48,015 nt of DNA, taken from positions 1,953,616 through 2,001,630 of the forward strand of contig NC_049982.1 in NCBI RefSeq assembly GCF_000003815.2, read 5' to 3'. The DNA comes from Branchiostoma floridae (taxonomy: Eukaryota; Chordata; Leptocardii; Amphioxiformes; Branchiostomatidae). The notes beneath the pieces are model-generated. The model ran no database searches, was not told the DNA's origin, and was given only the letters and a program-made list of their open reading frames with translations. Both the position numbers and the translations under genes were made by a program. Below, piece by piece: positions 22,301-47,964 of the stretch. Positions within the stretch are counted from its first letter, which is position 1; every line of letters starts with the position of its first letter.

Positions 22301-22683
22301 GGTATTTACTGTCGTAGTGTCTGGAAAATGGACTTTTCGAGATTTTTTCTTCGCGGTAGCGCCATGGACTGTAGCCAAAAAAAAAATTGATGTGTAAATT
22401 TTCGCGGTGGTTTTAAGTTCGCGATGAAGTGGCCACTTCGAAAATCGCGAACATAAGACCACCGCGAACATTTCTGCATTTACAGCAGTGATGTGATGGA
22501 AATATACATTTGACACCTTCTTGCTTCCCCTGACAGATGCAAGACTTCCTGGACTCGCACTTCATGACTGAGCAGGTGGAGGGCATCAAGCAGATCGCTG
22601 ACTACATCACCAACCTGAAGCGCGTGGGGACCGGGCTGGGCGAGTACATGTTCGACCAGCACACCCTCAGCGGCGGCAAGTAG
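18837..22683 (+). CDS. Secreted H-type ferritin, five exons, complete
   Basis: Exons 18837-18959, 19603-19698, 20277-20435, 21933-22046 and 22537-22683 (stop TAG 22681-22683); all introns are phase 0; 212 aa. Exon 1 adds a signal peptide ([18 protein letters not shown]) absent from cytosolic ferritins, so the product should enter the secretory path. The four-helix core follows: [11 protein letters not shown] (Glu and Tyr of the ferroxidase site), [20 protein letters not shown] (Glu-Glu and His), LEKNVNQRL (Glu), EQVEGIKQI (Gln) and EYMFDQHTL. All expected ferroxidase ligands are visible, so Fe(II) oxidation and storage in a 24-mer is the expected role. The ATG has a good context (GTCACCATGC). 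CCGTCGCAG just upstream (18815-18823) could be an acceptor for a 5' UTR exon. Intron 3 holds a minisatellite, intron 2 a decayed exon copy. Confidence 0.95.
19345..19455. repeat. (CA)n microsatellite in ferritin intron 1
   Basis: CA repeats near 19354-19392 with degenerate ACACAT/ATGCAC flanks. Confidence 0.9.
20143..20190 (+). pseudogene. Decayed duplicate of the start of ferritin exon 3
   Basis: CATATTTCCAG is followed by codons reading [13 protein letters not shown], which parallels the true exon 3 start [13 protein letters not shown] 134 bp downstream (acceptor CTATTTCCAG at 20276). The acceptor region is also similar. The copy runs out of similarity after about 13 codons and has no matching donor, so it looks like a partial duplication rather than a usable alternative exon. 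Confidence 0.45.
20436..21362 (+). repeat. 38-bp minisatellite carrying repeated 5' splice-site sequence
   Basis: Unit GAGGTACGTGTGTCTGGGGC then TAGAAGTACACACTTGCC, about 23 units in tandem directly after the exon-3 donor of ferritin. Longer variants include CTGAGGAAACTAGAGAAG, a copy of the last 18 bases of exon 3 (CTGAGGAAACCCGAGAAG). The first unit is the real exon-intron border, so the array grew from it. Confidence 0.95.
22118..22255. repeat. Imperfect hairpin in ferritin intron 4
   Basis: GGTTCGGGATT...CTAGATTCTCGTATGC...GGGAAAGGGAGT is mirrored by ACTCCCTTTCCCGGCAT...CTTGCTAACTTTGAAAATCCCGAA. Arms of about 60 bp with mismatches; probable old MITE. Confidence 0.65.
22395..22482. repeat. 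Hairpin repeat with TTCGCGGTGG core in ferritin intron 4
   Basis: TGTAAATTTTCGCGGTGGT...TTCGCGATGAAGTGGCC is followed by GGCCACTTCGAAAATCGCGAA...ACCACCGCGAA. A compact palindrome of the kind common in invertebrate genomes. Confidence 0.75.
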
Positions 22684-22732
22684 GGGCGAGTGCGACTCAC
22701 ACCGCGACACTCGTTGACTTTGAAACCTTCAC

Positions 22733-22998
22733 CGCACGAAATCTTACCTTTAAGCACGTCTTAAACCATGCATAAAGGTGACGTTCATTGGTCAGTTTGT
22801 ACACAGTTAATAGAATTTTGATCAAGCAGTGACTACTTCTTAAAGGTAAACTTTTAAAGGAAAACGTGTTTAAGAAGTGGTCATTGCTTGCTGAAAATTC
22901 TATTAACTGTATAAAGGTACGTTTGGGTGTCGAAAGTGTGCCTTTGAGTATGGTTTGCAAAAGCCTTTGTGTGCTTAAAGATACGATTTCGTGCAGTG
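22733..22998. mobile_element. Imperfect foldback element just 3' of ferritin
   Basis: GCACGAAATCTTACCTTTAA...GTTAATAGAATTTT...AAGCAGTGACTACTTCTTAA is mirrored to TAAAGATACGATTTCGTGC. Arms are about 125 bp with mismatches. It starts 50 bp after the stop codon, so it probably lies in the 3' UTR. Confidence 0.75.
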
Positions 22999-23494
22999 AC
23001 TTTGGTAGGAGAGAGTACAACTGCCGCGCCGCCATTATGAGTATCTTATAATAAGCTTACACAAGCAACATGACATAATTAAACACACGCAATGCAAGTT
23101 ACATATTAACCCATTCAAGTTTCCATGTAATCTTTTTTTGTTATATCAGTTCTGAAGTAACAATCTTAAGTCTGTAGCTTCTCAAAAAGTGACATCAAGA
23201 AAAGTGCATAATTCATGATTTCACAAAACACTGCGTTTCTTACAAACCCTTCATTCCCATAAATTGGCAAACATATGCAGTTCACATTGTTCATGAAAAG
23301 CTGCGGGCATTCAAGCGGCTTTATCTCCGGCTGTGGACAATAAACTTGCCAGCCAACATTGCGCGTCTGTTCTCATTGTCTATGAATACGGATAAGAATA
23401 CCCGGTAATGGCAAAAGAGAATAGGAATAAAGTAAACATGGTGTCTGATATTATACATTTATACCTCCGTAAATAGCTTTATCAGGTTGGTAGA

Positions 23495-23640
23495 TCAATT
23501 GAACAAAGTCTTCTTCATTAGACAACCTTTTTTTTAATTCTTACGCAAACGTTTCGACGACTGTCGCCTTCATCAGAACATTTTTTTTACGGAAGAATTA
23601 AAAGAAGGTTGTCTAATGAAGAATACTTTGTTCAATTATA
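23495..23640. mobile_element. Hairpin repeat with CGTTTCGACGACTGTCGCC core
   Basis: AATTGAACAAAGTCTTCTTC, then ATTAGACAACC, is mirrored by GGTTGTCTAATGAAGAATAC, then TTTGTTCAATT. A related core (CGTTTCGATGTCTCTCAGAC) occurs at 23757. Confidence 0.8.
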
Positions 23641-24189
23641 CATACCTTCACGACAGCCTTCAGTATGGCCATTGATATCAGTACAGATTGTACTGCAGAA
23701 TATTAGAATAAAGGAGAAATTCTTTGTACACAACCAGTGGGTACTTACATAGCTTACGTTTCGATGTCTCTCAGACACCTTCGTCAGAGCTTCTAACTGG
23801 AGTTCTGCTTCTCACCGCTATATGTAGCCGATGTAGGTGGCGCTTTTTCGGGAGAATATTAGAAGTAATTGGTTGAGGCTAAGAATACTGAATGTAGTTA
23901 ATAGGTAACCTACATACAAAGCTTCTTCTTTTAAGCAGCATGCTCTTACAAAGAGATAAGTCGATCAAGGTGAAACATTTAGGTATGAGATACACCAGTA
24001 TCACGTGCAACAAATACAATTAAACTGACCGATGGTCATTCATACACGATAAAGAATTGAATACAAAATTATTTTCTTTTGACACTGCCAGGCCCGTACG
24101 TCTACGTTCCAGTACATTAGAAACCCATACTCGTCTTTGACATTTGTCTGTTGTAAGAAAATCTGCTTCCCATCTTTTTCGGTTTTCTA

Positions 24190-25275
24190 ATCTTCTGCAG
24201 ATTTCCCGTCCTGCCCATGTCCCCAGTTCCCCTCTATTCGCCCTACGGCACAACTTCTTCTAACTTGTAGCTGTAAATGACCAGAAACCACTTTCAGAAC
24301 TCAGGACAGGACACCACATTATACCTTGAGTAAGATAACCTTTGATGAGGTGATCAGAAAAAGTGATGCTGCTACCATTTTGCTGTGTAGATGCTGCCAC
24401 CTGTGTTAGCTATAGCAGGCATCCAGGATCTAAAAATGTATCACGATGGTAAACATGTGTGATATGTGTTTCTGATAACCACAAGCTTTATGGTAAGAAA
24501 ATCTTCAACCCTTCTTGCAATCAGAAAATCGTCAACGAATTTTTTTGCCATCCTGTCCATGCCCCCAACTCTCCTCTATTCGCTCTACAGAACAACCTCT
24601 TCCGGTAGCTGCAAATGACCAGAGTTCGGTATTATGTCTGACAAACACCCTGACTGGACAGGACAACACCAATAGCTTGAGTAAGATAGGTTTTTATGAG
24701 GTGATCAGACAAATCTGGCTACCATTTTGCTTTGTGGTTGTTGCTACTTGTATTAGCTGGCATCTGCGATCAAAAAAATGTGTCATGGTGGTAAACGTGT
24801 GTGATATGTGTTTCTAATAATCACAAGGGTAAGGAAATTTTCTACCCTTCTTTCAATCAGAAAATCGTCAACAAAATTTCTTTGCCGTCCCTGCCTATGT
24901 CCCCAGTTCTCCTCTATTCGCTCTACAGTACATACTCTCTCTGGAGCTGCAAACGACCAGAATCCGGTCTGACAAACATCGCTGTTAGGACTCAGGACAG
25001 GACAACTCCTTATACTTTGAGTAATATAATTTTGGATGAAGTTGATCAGGCAAAGACAAAGTGAGACTGCGAATCTGCTGTGTAGATGCTGCTACTGTGT
25101 TAGCTGGCATCCGGAATCTAGAAGTGTTATGTGTTACTAATAATTACAAGGGTACGAAAAACATTCTACGATCATTATGATGATTAGAATATCGTCTACA
25201 GATTTCCCTGGTGTACATCCTGCTCTTGTCTCTGGTTCTCGATTCACCCTACAGTCCAGCTGTAGATGAGACTAA
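24190..25275. repeat. Tandem repeat, ~340-bp unit, about three copies
   Basis: The marker CCTCTATTCG with its flank (CCCATGTCCCCAGTT...) recurs at about 24210, 24555, 24890 and, more diverged, 25217, giving spacings near 344, 335 and 328 bp. Other shared blocks include ATGTGTGATATGTGTTTCT, GATGAGGTGATCAG and TGTGTTAGCTGGCATC. Copies are diverged, so the array is old. Confidence 0.85.
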
Positions 25276-25544
25276 ACCTGGCTACAATTCTGTGCTTTAT
25301 ACGCTGCTATATGCAACGACAGCTCACTTTTGTCCGCGGGGTAACCTTTATCCGTTGTATTCAAGGACATGGTATTTAGGGATATTCAGTCGACTGGCGT
25401 GGTTTCTGCAGTACTTTAGAGCTTGAAATGTTCATTAATTCATTCATTGTTGCCTTGCGTCGACTTGATGTCCGTAAATACCTTTCTAATAGAACAACGG
25501 GTATAGGTTACCCCACGGATAAAGGTGAATCAGTAGAGTAACAC

Positions 25545-41446
<15,902 letters not shown>

Positions 41447-41549
41447 CTAGGCGGCGGTGCGGGAACAAAACAACAACAAAGTGATAAAGGTAATTAAAGA
41501 TAAATCAGCAAGGACACGTTTTACCACTCAGCTTTTTTTCATGATCCGC

Positions 41550-44110
41550 CTCTCAGGAGGAAATTTTACACTGAACACCCATTCTTCGTAAACGTGTGCA
41601 ATTGGGGGTTACAAATGGTAAAAAATGAAGTTGTTCATAAAGTTTACTTAACAGTTTTAACTTGTTCCCACAACTGTAAACTTTCATTGACAAATTTTTG
41701 AATGTGCTGGAAAGTTCCCATTTTGAGATATTGGCTTTTTTATGTTGATATTTTACTTTTATTTCAGTGATATAAAAAGTGCATTTACACACAGAAGACG
41801 TTTACTACATGAATAATCTAGGGATGCAAACGTTTATTTCTTATTTGTATCCAAGCAGAAGCCATCAGGGTGCCTGAAAATGGGTAACATTTGATATTCC
41901 TGTTTACTTTTTGAGCCGAGAAATGACCTTATTTGTACCTTATGAGTTGGATTAATTTGGAAAAAAAGAAGCACACATCAGCGTTTTTTCTGGTGAGTAC
42001 ACAAAACTGGCAGCATTTATTTCATTTTTCCCCGGAGGAAGAGCAAAGAACTGTAGAATACAACATTGAGGGCATTCGGCATGAAACTGTATGCACTTTG
42101 CCTACAGATCTAGATGCCGCTGAACTATGATAACGTAAGTCAATAACATTGGTAACGTAAGTCAAACATTTCTAATATCAAAGTTATAATCACTGCACAA
42201 ATAAATCTGTGTGTGTGATAGGTGCTGGGCAGACTGTCTATGTCTGTATTGTACCAAGTAAGCTAATTAATAGTTCTTGCTTGCCTTTATTCTAACTCAT
42301 ATTGCATCCGCTTTATTTCATTGCAATGTCCCCTTATTTTTGTAAAGCCCAATTTGAACTTAATCTTTAAGCGCAAAGTTTGGCTTTTCATCCCCCCATT
42401 TTCCCTTCTGCCCCTCTGGCCTTATCTTCTCTAAAGCTGTCTTACCCCCTGAACCCACTGGTGTATAGTATTCTATAACGCGAGCGACTTTTTAATTCAT
42501 ATACCCATCTCCATCCCTGACCTTCCTACTCTCCCTACATGCCCTCTGTGTCTCCGTCTTTGTCTACATAGAAGATAAAATTCAAAAAGCATTTCCACTA
42601 AAATGTGTACAATAGTTATAGAAATATAGTTTTAGGTGGTGGGTTCAATGTACTATGACATCTTTGAAGTCTCATAACTCCATAGCGTTGACGTTTACTT
42701 ACGTTACCGTGTGATGAAGACTTGACAAAGAAACTGTGCAGAATTCGACATATAGCCAACTGTTTGACTATATTATCATGTTATCCATTGGAAAATACAT
42801 TTTGGAGTCACAAATATTGCTAGGTTCTTATAAATATTGCTCATCTCAAAAAGTCACGCCGATGTTTACTTACGTTACTAATGACAAATGTCAGATTCTT
42901 CGAGAAAAGAAGTGAGATTTGATTGACTTTTTGCCCTTGGGAGTTCAATAATGGTTCAATGACAGTTAACAAGCTTTATGTTTGATCCTTGCAAGGAACT
43001 TATTACGCATTTTCCTTCCTAAATAGCAGATAGGAAAACATTTTGCCTGATAACGCTCATAACAAGGTCAGCACGGTACTAGAACTATGGCCATCATGTC
43101 AAACTGGACCTCAGAGGTGTTACCTGACCTTTGGCATGCTCTCTGACTTTCAATCCTACCTCATTACCCTATCAAACGCTGCATGCTAGATATCGCATAA
43201 GGTAGTGGTAACGTAAGTCAAGCGGTAACGTAAGTAAATTTTGGCAATTAATCGGTGAAAAAAATAGAACAGTCAGGTTACAGAACGAAATTGCGGGTGA
43301 TAAGTACTTATCTGGTTGTGCCCTTTCTTATAACGGGCGCGCCAAGGCTGCTGTTTCTATTTGAAGCGGTAATAATGGTAACGTAAGCTTGATTACAAAA
43401 ACTGTCAAAACGCATCGAGCTGTAACATTTATTCAATATATCCTTATAGAGTTCTCCATTTCCCCTATCGGGTCTTTGTTAGCATACTACATATATTGGC
43501 CGATGGAAACATATGAAGAATTCAGGGAAATCACGCTTTTCTGACTAATTTCTGTTCACCTGTCTTTGTAACGTAAGTCAAAGTTAAAAACTTGCGACAG
43601 GCATAAAATGGGACCTTGCGTGAGATAGGGACATATTGGATAAACTTCCCCGCTTGTTTCGTGATAGCCTTATCGATAGTCACAAATCGACGGCAAACGC
43701 CGATTCAAGAAACGCGTTTTTAACTATGCTAATGCAGTGCTAAGTGTGTTTTTTGGATTTGCGACAGGTATTTTTTGACGGTCTCAGACCAAAACCTGGC
43801 CCTGTACGATAAAAAAACAGCTTACCATGATAGTAAAAAGGCTACTAGTTATATTCCTAGCATCTACTGGTGACATTAAACCACCAAAGTCAACGTCAAA
43901 GTGTAATTTAGTAATTTGATATGCCGATATTCTCGTGCGACATCAATTGCACACGTTTACGAAGACTGGGTGTGAAGGCTCCTCTCCCATCTTTATGGAA
44001 CAACCTTCCTCGTGAGGGGGGGTGCAACCTTAAAATTTTCAAGTCAAAGGTAAACAGACATCTGACACGACAATGCAGTAACAAAACGACTGAGTGGCTC
44101 TAAGAGTCTA
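41550..44110. mobile_element. Probable non-autonomous transposon with GTAACGTAAGT motifs
   Basis: CAATTGCACACGTTTACGAAG at 43946 has an inverted match at about 41607-41587. Between them GTAACGTAAGT (or its reverse) occurs eight times, at about 42131, 42152, 42692, 42866, 43207, 43223, 43377 and 43568, like subterminal transposase sites. At 43940 a plus-strand frame reads APLPSLWNNLPREGG then FKSKVNRHL, similar to a LINE reverse-transcriptase end. Limits are uncertain. Confidence 0.5.
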
Positions 44111-44274
44111 GGTTTGTGGTGAAATTGAAGCAAAAGAATTTGAAGCTACTCAAGGTTCACTCAAAACAAGCGATTCAAATTTGGAAGAACCGGACCTTGG
44201 ACATGTAGGCATCTGTCAATGAGTTGCATCGACATTTGGATGGGGACTTAAAACCGACTGCTGGCTATTGTATA

Positions 44275-44285
44275 ACAACAACAAC

Positions 44286-44316
<31 letters not shown>

Positions 44317-44395
44317 ACATTGTCATCATCATCATCAACATTGTCATCATCATCATCCTCACCAGCATCACTAACACAATCATCATCGTTTTCAA
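44275..44395. repeat. (ATC)n trinucleotide repeat
   Basis: Repeated ATC/CAACATTGTCATC units, low complexity; the Ile- or Met-rich frames are artefacts. Confidence 0.95.
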
Positions 44396-44719
44396 GGTAG
44401 CTAAAGATTTACACCAAGCCAAAAAAGGTTATTTATTTTTTCTATTTATTACAAGTTTTATTGCAAATTCTTGCCCGTGGGCTAATTGCAGGTAACATAA
44501 AAGATTCAGTGTGTAAAATACAATATCACAAGTGTACTCTAGTCTAAAACTAGTGAAAGCTAACTCTAGATCCTGGGTTATTGGGTTCGACTCCTTTTTC
44601 GAAGACAGTGGAAGACGAAAGATCCCACCTTTTCTATATTTATCAATGCTGTATCGACCTGGTAAAGCTGCTAATATCAAGGAGGTTGAAAAGCCTCCTT
44701 GCTAATACAAAGTATTTAC

Positions 44720-44885
44720 CCGCTGATTCCTGTTGACCTGCCCATTGAGCTCCACCATGGCGGCTCCAGAGAGACCAGCAGCACAACTACCGTCACGGCC
44801 AAGATGGCGGCCGCGTAACGGCGGTGCGTGAACAGGAACTCCCACAATGCACCGCGGCTCGTGGCTTCGTCCTGGTGCGCGTTGT
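44720..44885 (-). CDS. Transmembrane exon B (nearest to the collagen)
   Basis: Acceptor CCTTTGCCCCGAGCAG, donor GTAAAT. The frame gives DNAHQDEATSRGALWEFLFT then HRRYAAAILAVTVVVLLVSL, a cytoplasmic basic flank plus a 17-20 residue membrane segment: a type II anchor. In this frame the exon ends in phase 2, but the next recognised exon (41446) starts in phase 0. The +1 frame at the exon end (MVELNGQVNRNQR) is phase 0 and stalk-like. Either an exon is missing or a frameshift is present. Confidence 0.5.
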
Positions 44886-45813
44886 CTGCTCGGGGCAAAG
44901 GTCAGTATCATACGCAGGCGCAGAGGGCTCCTTGCTAAAACTAACTCTTCTCAGTAAGGCTATTATAGGCAAACCGGGGCCCGGACGGGCAGCTTTCGGG
45001 AGGAAAAATAATGATATAAAAGACATCAGAATTTACAAAATGTCAACATAAGATTCATGGACATAATTTGTGTATATTTCTAAGTATACAGTTTGATTTT
45101 TCTTTCTTGAAACATTCCGGCCGGGCCCCAGTTTGGGAATGTGACCTAAGCCGAAGCTACTGTAAAATACCCTTTTCTTAGAAAATGTTGGCATTTGGAC
45201 CTGAACATTACAGCGTGATATCTTTTTAAAATGTTTTGTTGACAGACTAAATTATCCACGTTTCGCTCTAGATTACTGAAGTTTGGATGTTGCGTGAGCC
45301 CCTTTGGGATACCAAATAAGTAATATAAGCAAAACAATAAACAAAATGATGAGCAGAACTTTAGCAATCATAGAGTCAAGTCATGAATAAAAAAGCAATA
45401 TCTGTAGAAAAATGGAAACAGTAGTAGAAAACAATTATTCTACCGAATCAAAATAAACTTTGATTTCATCTATGAAGAAAAACTCTACTGAAAATGCCGT
45501 ACACACTGTAGTAACTCAATAGATCTATTATTAAATGAATAAAACTTTTCTGCGAAGAATGAATATGCAGCGGTATAAAGGGCACGCTGCACAAATCCAG
45601 GAGACCGTTTATGAAGTTATTCAATAAACATAAATAAATCGCCTCATCTCATATACATAAATCAGCGAAAAAATATCAATAAAGCACTTTAAAGACTTAG
45701 ATGTTTGTTAGCCTCCTTCACCGGCGTCTCTGTGAAGCTTGGCATTTTTTTGGGGGGGGGGGCTTTTAGGTCGATTCGCGATTTTTAACCGGGAATATTA
45801 TGCCGGAAAGGAA

Positions 45814-46159
45814 NNNNNNNNNNNNNNNNNNNNNNNNNNNNNNNNNNNNNNNNNNNNNNNNNNNNNNNNNNNNNNNNNNNNNNNNNNNNNNNNNNNNNNN
45901 NNNNNNNNNNNNNNNNNNNNNNNNNNNNNNNNNNNNNNNNNNNNNNNNNNNNNNNNNNNNNNNNNNNNNNNNNNNNNNNNNNNNNNNNNNNNNNNNNNNN
46001 NNNNNNNNNNNNNNNNNNNNNNNNNNNNNNNNNNNNNNNNNNNNNNNNNNNNNNNNNNNNNNNNNNNNNNNNNNNNNNNNNNNNNNNNNNNNNNNNNNNN
46101 NNNNNNNNNNNNNNNNNNNNNNNNNNNNNNNNNNNNNNNNNNNNNNNNNNNNNNNNNNN
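45814..46159. other. Assembly gap (346 N)
   Basis: Run of N preceded by a G run (45752-45762). Sequence content unknown; it lies between the two transmembrane exons, so missing exons could fall here. Confidence 1.
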
Positions 46160-46345
46160 TGCAACTCCCTTGCTTGTAACCTGACTTATATGTAAATAGC
46201 TATGAACTGTTGTTTTGATATGGTCACTTTATTTGTTCTTGTTAGTTATCTTTTCTGAGAGGTGATGTGAATATTAGCGTACTGCTAGAGTGTATTACCT
46301 CTCTGTCCTGTTTTGTACTTTGATGTTGAATAAATAAAAATGAAA
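46160..46345 (+). mobile_element. LINE 3' end with AATAAATAAA tail
   Basis: GCAACTCCCTTGCTTGTAAC and the terminal TTGAATAAATAAAAATG resemble a CR1/L2-type 3' end, truncated by the assembly gap. Confidence 0.5.
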
Positions 46346-46504
46346 AAGAGGAAAATATCATGTCTATTCGCCCCTCTCCTGCCAGGCTTACTGTATTCTA
46401 TTTCAATCAAAGACCCTGACGTACGATTCTTGACTACTTAATATGCAAAACCTGAATCTGATTCCAGGCTGGAGACATGAGAGGATGCATTGTCCAAATT
46501 GTTA

Positions 46505-46932
46505 TTTTGTTATTGTTATTGGGTGGGCCGGCTACTCACTCTTTGCAGCCAGGGGCTGAATTGTGAGGAGCTTACAATAGGTGGAACTAAATCGCAAGAG
46601 TCTGGAGCAAGCTGCCATTCGGCGCCACTCAGGTGACCTCAATACGACAGTAATTGCCCCAGGTGCGGCCAAGGTACTGTAGGTTTTGAACCACTCACAC
46701 CGCACCATCACCATGTGGCGGGTTCTTTAACGTGCCCGGGGTATGGCTCTCCCCAGACACGGGACCTCCATTTAACGTCCTATCCGAGGGACGACTCATT
46801 TTCACTTGAGTAAAGTGAGGAAAGTCGTGTAAAGTGCCTTTCCCAGGGGCACAAGACCGACAACACGGCAGGCGGATTCGATCCGGCGACCTCTCGGTCA
46901 CGAGGCGAACACAATATCACTGAGCACCCTTG
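46505..46932 (-). mobile_element. tRNA-derived SINE (family S), near full length
   Basis: On the minus strand the head reads GGTGCTCAGTGATATTGTG (box A and D-arm-like), then TTCGCCTCGTGACCGAGAGG (anticodon-arm-like) and CCGGATCGAATCCGCC (box B). The body continues through TAAAGGCACTTTACACGA... to a tail of ATAACAATAACAAAATAAC. About 430 bp. It begins about 37 bp past the donor of the stalk exon 47043-46969. Confidence 0.85.
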
Positions 46933-46968
46933 AGGACCGTAGATTACTGCTGAGGGTGCTGTACTCAC

Positions 46969-47043
46969 CTTCTAACTCGGCAATCCGCTCGTCAACGGTC
47001 CGCTGCCAGGTCTTCAGCTCGCTGTGCCCTTGGGAAGATGTAA
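46969..47043 (-). CDS. Stalk exon A (coiled coil)
   Basis: 75 bp, phase 1-1, acceptor TTTGCCCACACAG, donor GTGAGT. Encodes VTSSQGHSELKTWQRTVDER then IAELEG. It joins in frame to the transmembrane exon at 47438-47355 and, by phase, could also splice straight to the collagen exon (40849). Confidence 0.65.
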
Positions 47044-47127
47044 CTGTGTGGGCAAATTCAGGACAAAGATGTGATCAATTACTTTATTGTGTACGAAACT
47101 CCCTCAATCAATCAATCTATCTCTATA

Positions 47128-47335
47128 TGTATATAGAGAGAGAGAGCAAGAGAAAGACAGAGAGGGGGAGAAGGAAAGAGAGAGGGAGAGGGAGAGAGAT
47201 AGAGAAGAGAGAGGGGAGGAGAGAGAGACGGAGAGAGAGAGAGGGGGGAAGAGGGAGAGGGAGAAGAAAAAGGGGAAGTTGGAGATAGAGGGGGAGAGAG
47301 AGAGACAAGGATAGAGAGGGAGAGAGAGAACTAAA
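47128..47335. repeat. GA-rich low-complexity tract
   Basis: About 200 bp of GAGA/GGGAGA in the intron between transmembrane exon A and stalk exon A; Arg/Glu or Ser/Leu frames across it are artefacts. Confidence 0.95.
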
Positions 47336-47354
47336 GCACTAAACTTTGCCTTAC

Positions 47355-47438
47355 CCGCGAAGTATATCATCAGCACTACCATTGCCGTGATGACGACTGC
47401 GCCGCCGGTCTTCAGATTTTTCAGACAGGCTTTCAGCT
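47355..47438 (-). CDS. Transmembrane exon A
   Basis: 84 bp, phase 1-1, acceptor CCCCGACGTAG, donor GTAAGG. Encodes LKACLKNLKTGG, then AVVITAMVVLMIYFAG, a membrane segment after a basic flank: type II anchor. Upstream cytoplasmic exon and start codon were not found before the window end. Confidence 0.65.
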
Positions 47439-47887
47439 CTACGTCGGGGAAAGGGAAAATATGCGAGCTTACACAGCAGGCTAGTTTGGCAAATTTGGGT
47501 GATTGTATAGTTAAACGAATTCAATATATGAACAAAACTGACTTCCAAACACCTTTAACCCATTGCTGACGTCACACTTGCGGTCTGGATGTGTGACATA
47601 GGCTTTTGGGTCATTTCAAATTGATAAGGATCAGAGTAAATGTCGGTAAGCGCTTTATTTGGGGCACTGATATAAAGTTTAAAATTGTAACATACTAGAA
47701 ATGTTGATAGTGTGTTACACTACTGTCAAGCTGAAATTCATTTCCGGGCCAGATTTATTTCAATGGTCTTTTCTTTAAGCTTAGTCTCCTACGGATCAAA
47801 TGGATCATGCTTGGCCAGTGGAGCTTGTATCGGTACATTAGATGCTGCCTGCCTGACACCGAGGATCTGTTAGGAGGTTATCTACAG

Positions 47888-47964
47888 CATTATCAGTAGT
47901 GACCTCTGACCTCCCAAACTCACTGAAACACCATTATCAGTAGTGACCTCTGACCTCCCAAACT
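47888..47964 (-). promoter_or_regulatory. Duplicated DR1 nuclear-receptor-type sites
   Basis: A 33-bp unit (CATTATCAGTAGTGACCTCT then GACCTCCCAAACT) occurs twice, at 47888 and 47932. Each contains TGACCTCTGACCT (47900-47912 and 47944-47956), on the minus strand AGGTCAGAGGTCA, a perfect direct repeat with one-base spacer. It lies upstream of transmembrane exon A. Function is inferred from the motif alone. Confidence 0.4.

Larger units (their letters stand above)
22684..25544. other. Region between the ferritin and membrane-collagen 3' ends
   Basis: The two genes converge here. Contents are hairpins at 22733-22998 and 23495-23640, a repeat with CGTTTCGATGTCTCTCAGAC near 23757, and the ~340-bp tandem array at 24190-25275. 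AATAAA at 23339-23344 is a distant candidate ferritin polyadenylation signal. No exon chain was seen. Confidence 0.55.

Noticed and set aside
44580-44605. tRNA gene suggested by GGTTCGACTCC
   Set aside because: The box B match is exact but the T-stem does not pair well and no box A or acceptor stem is found upstream.
44757-44831. Plus-strand start CCACCATGG with a 24-codon frame (MAAPERPAAQLP...)
   Set aside because: It is antisense to transmembrane exon B, ends quickly and has no following exon; the ATGG palindrome explains the good context on both strands.
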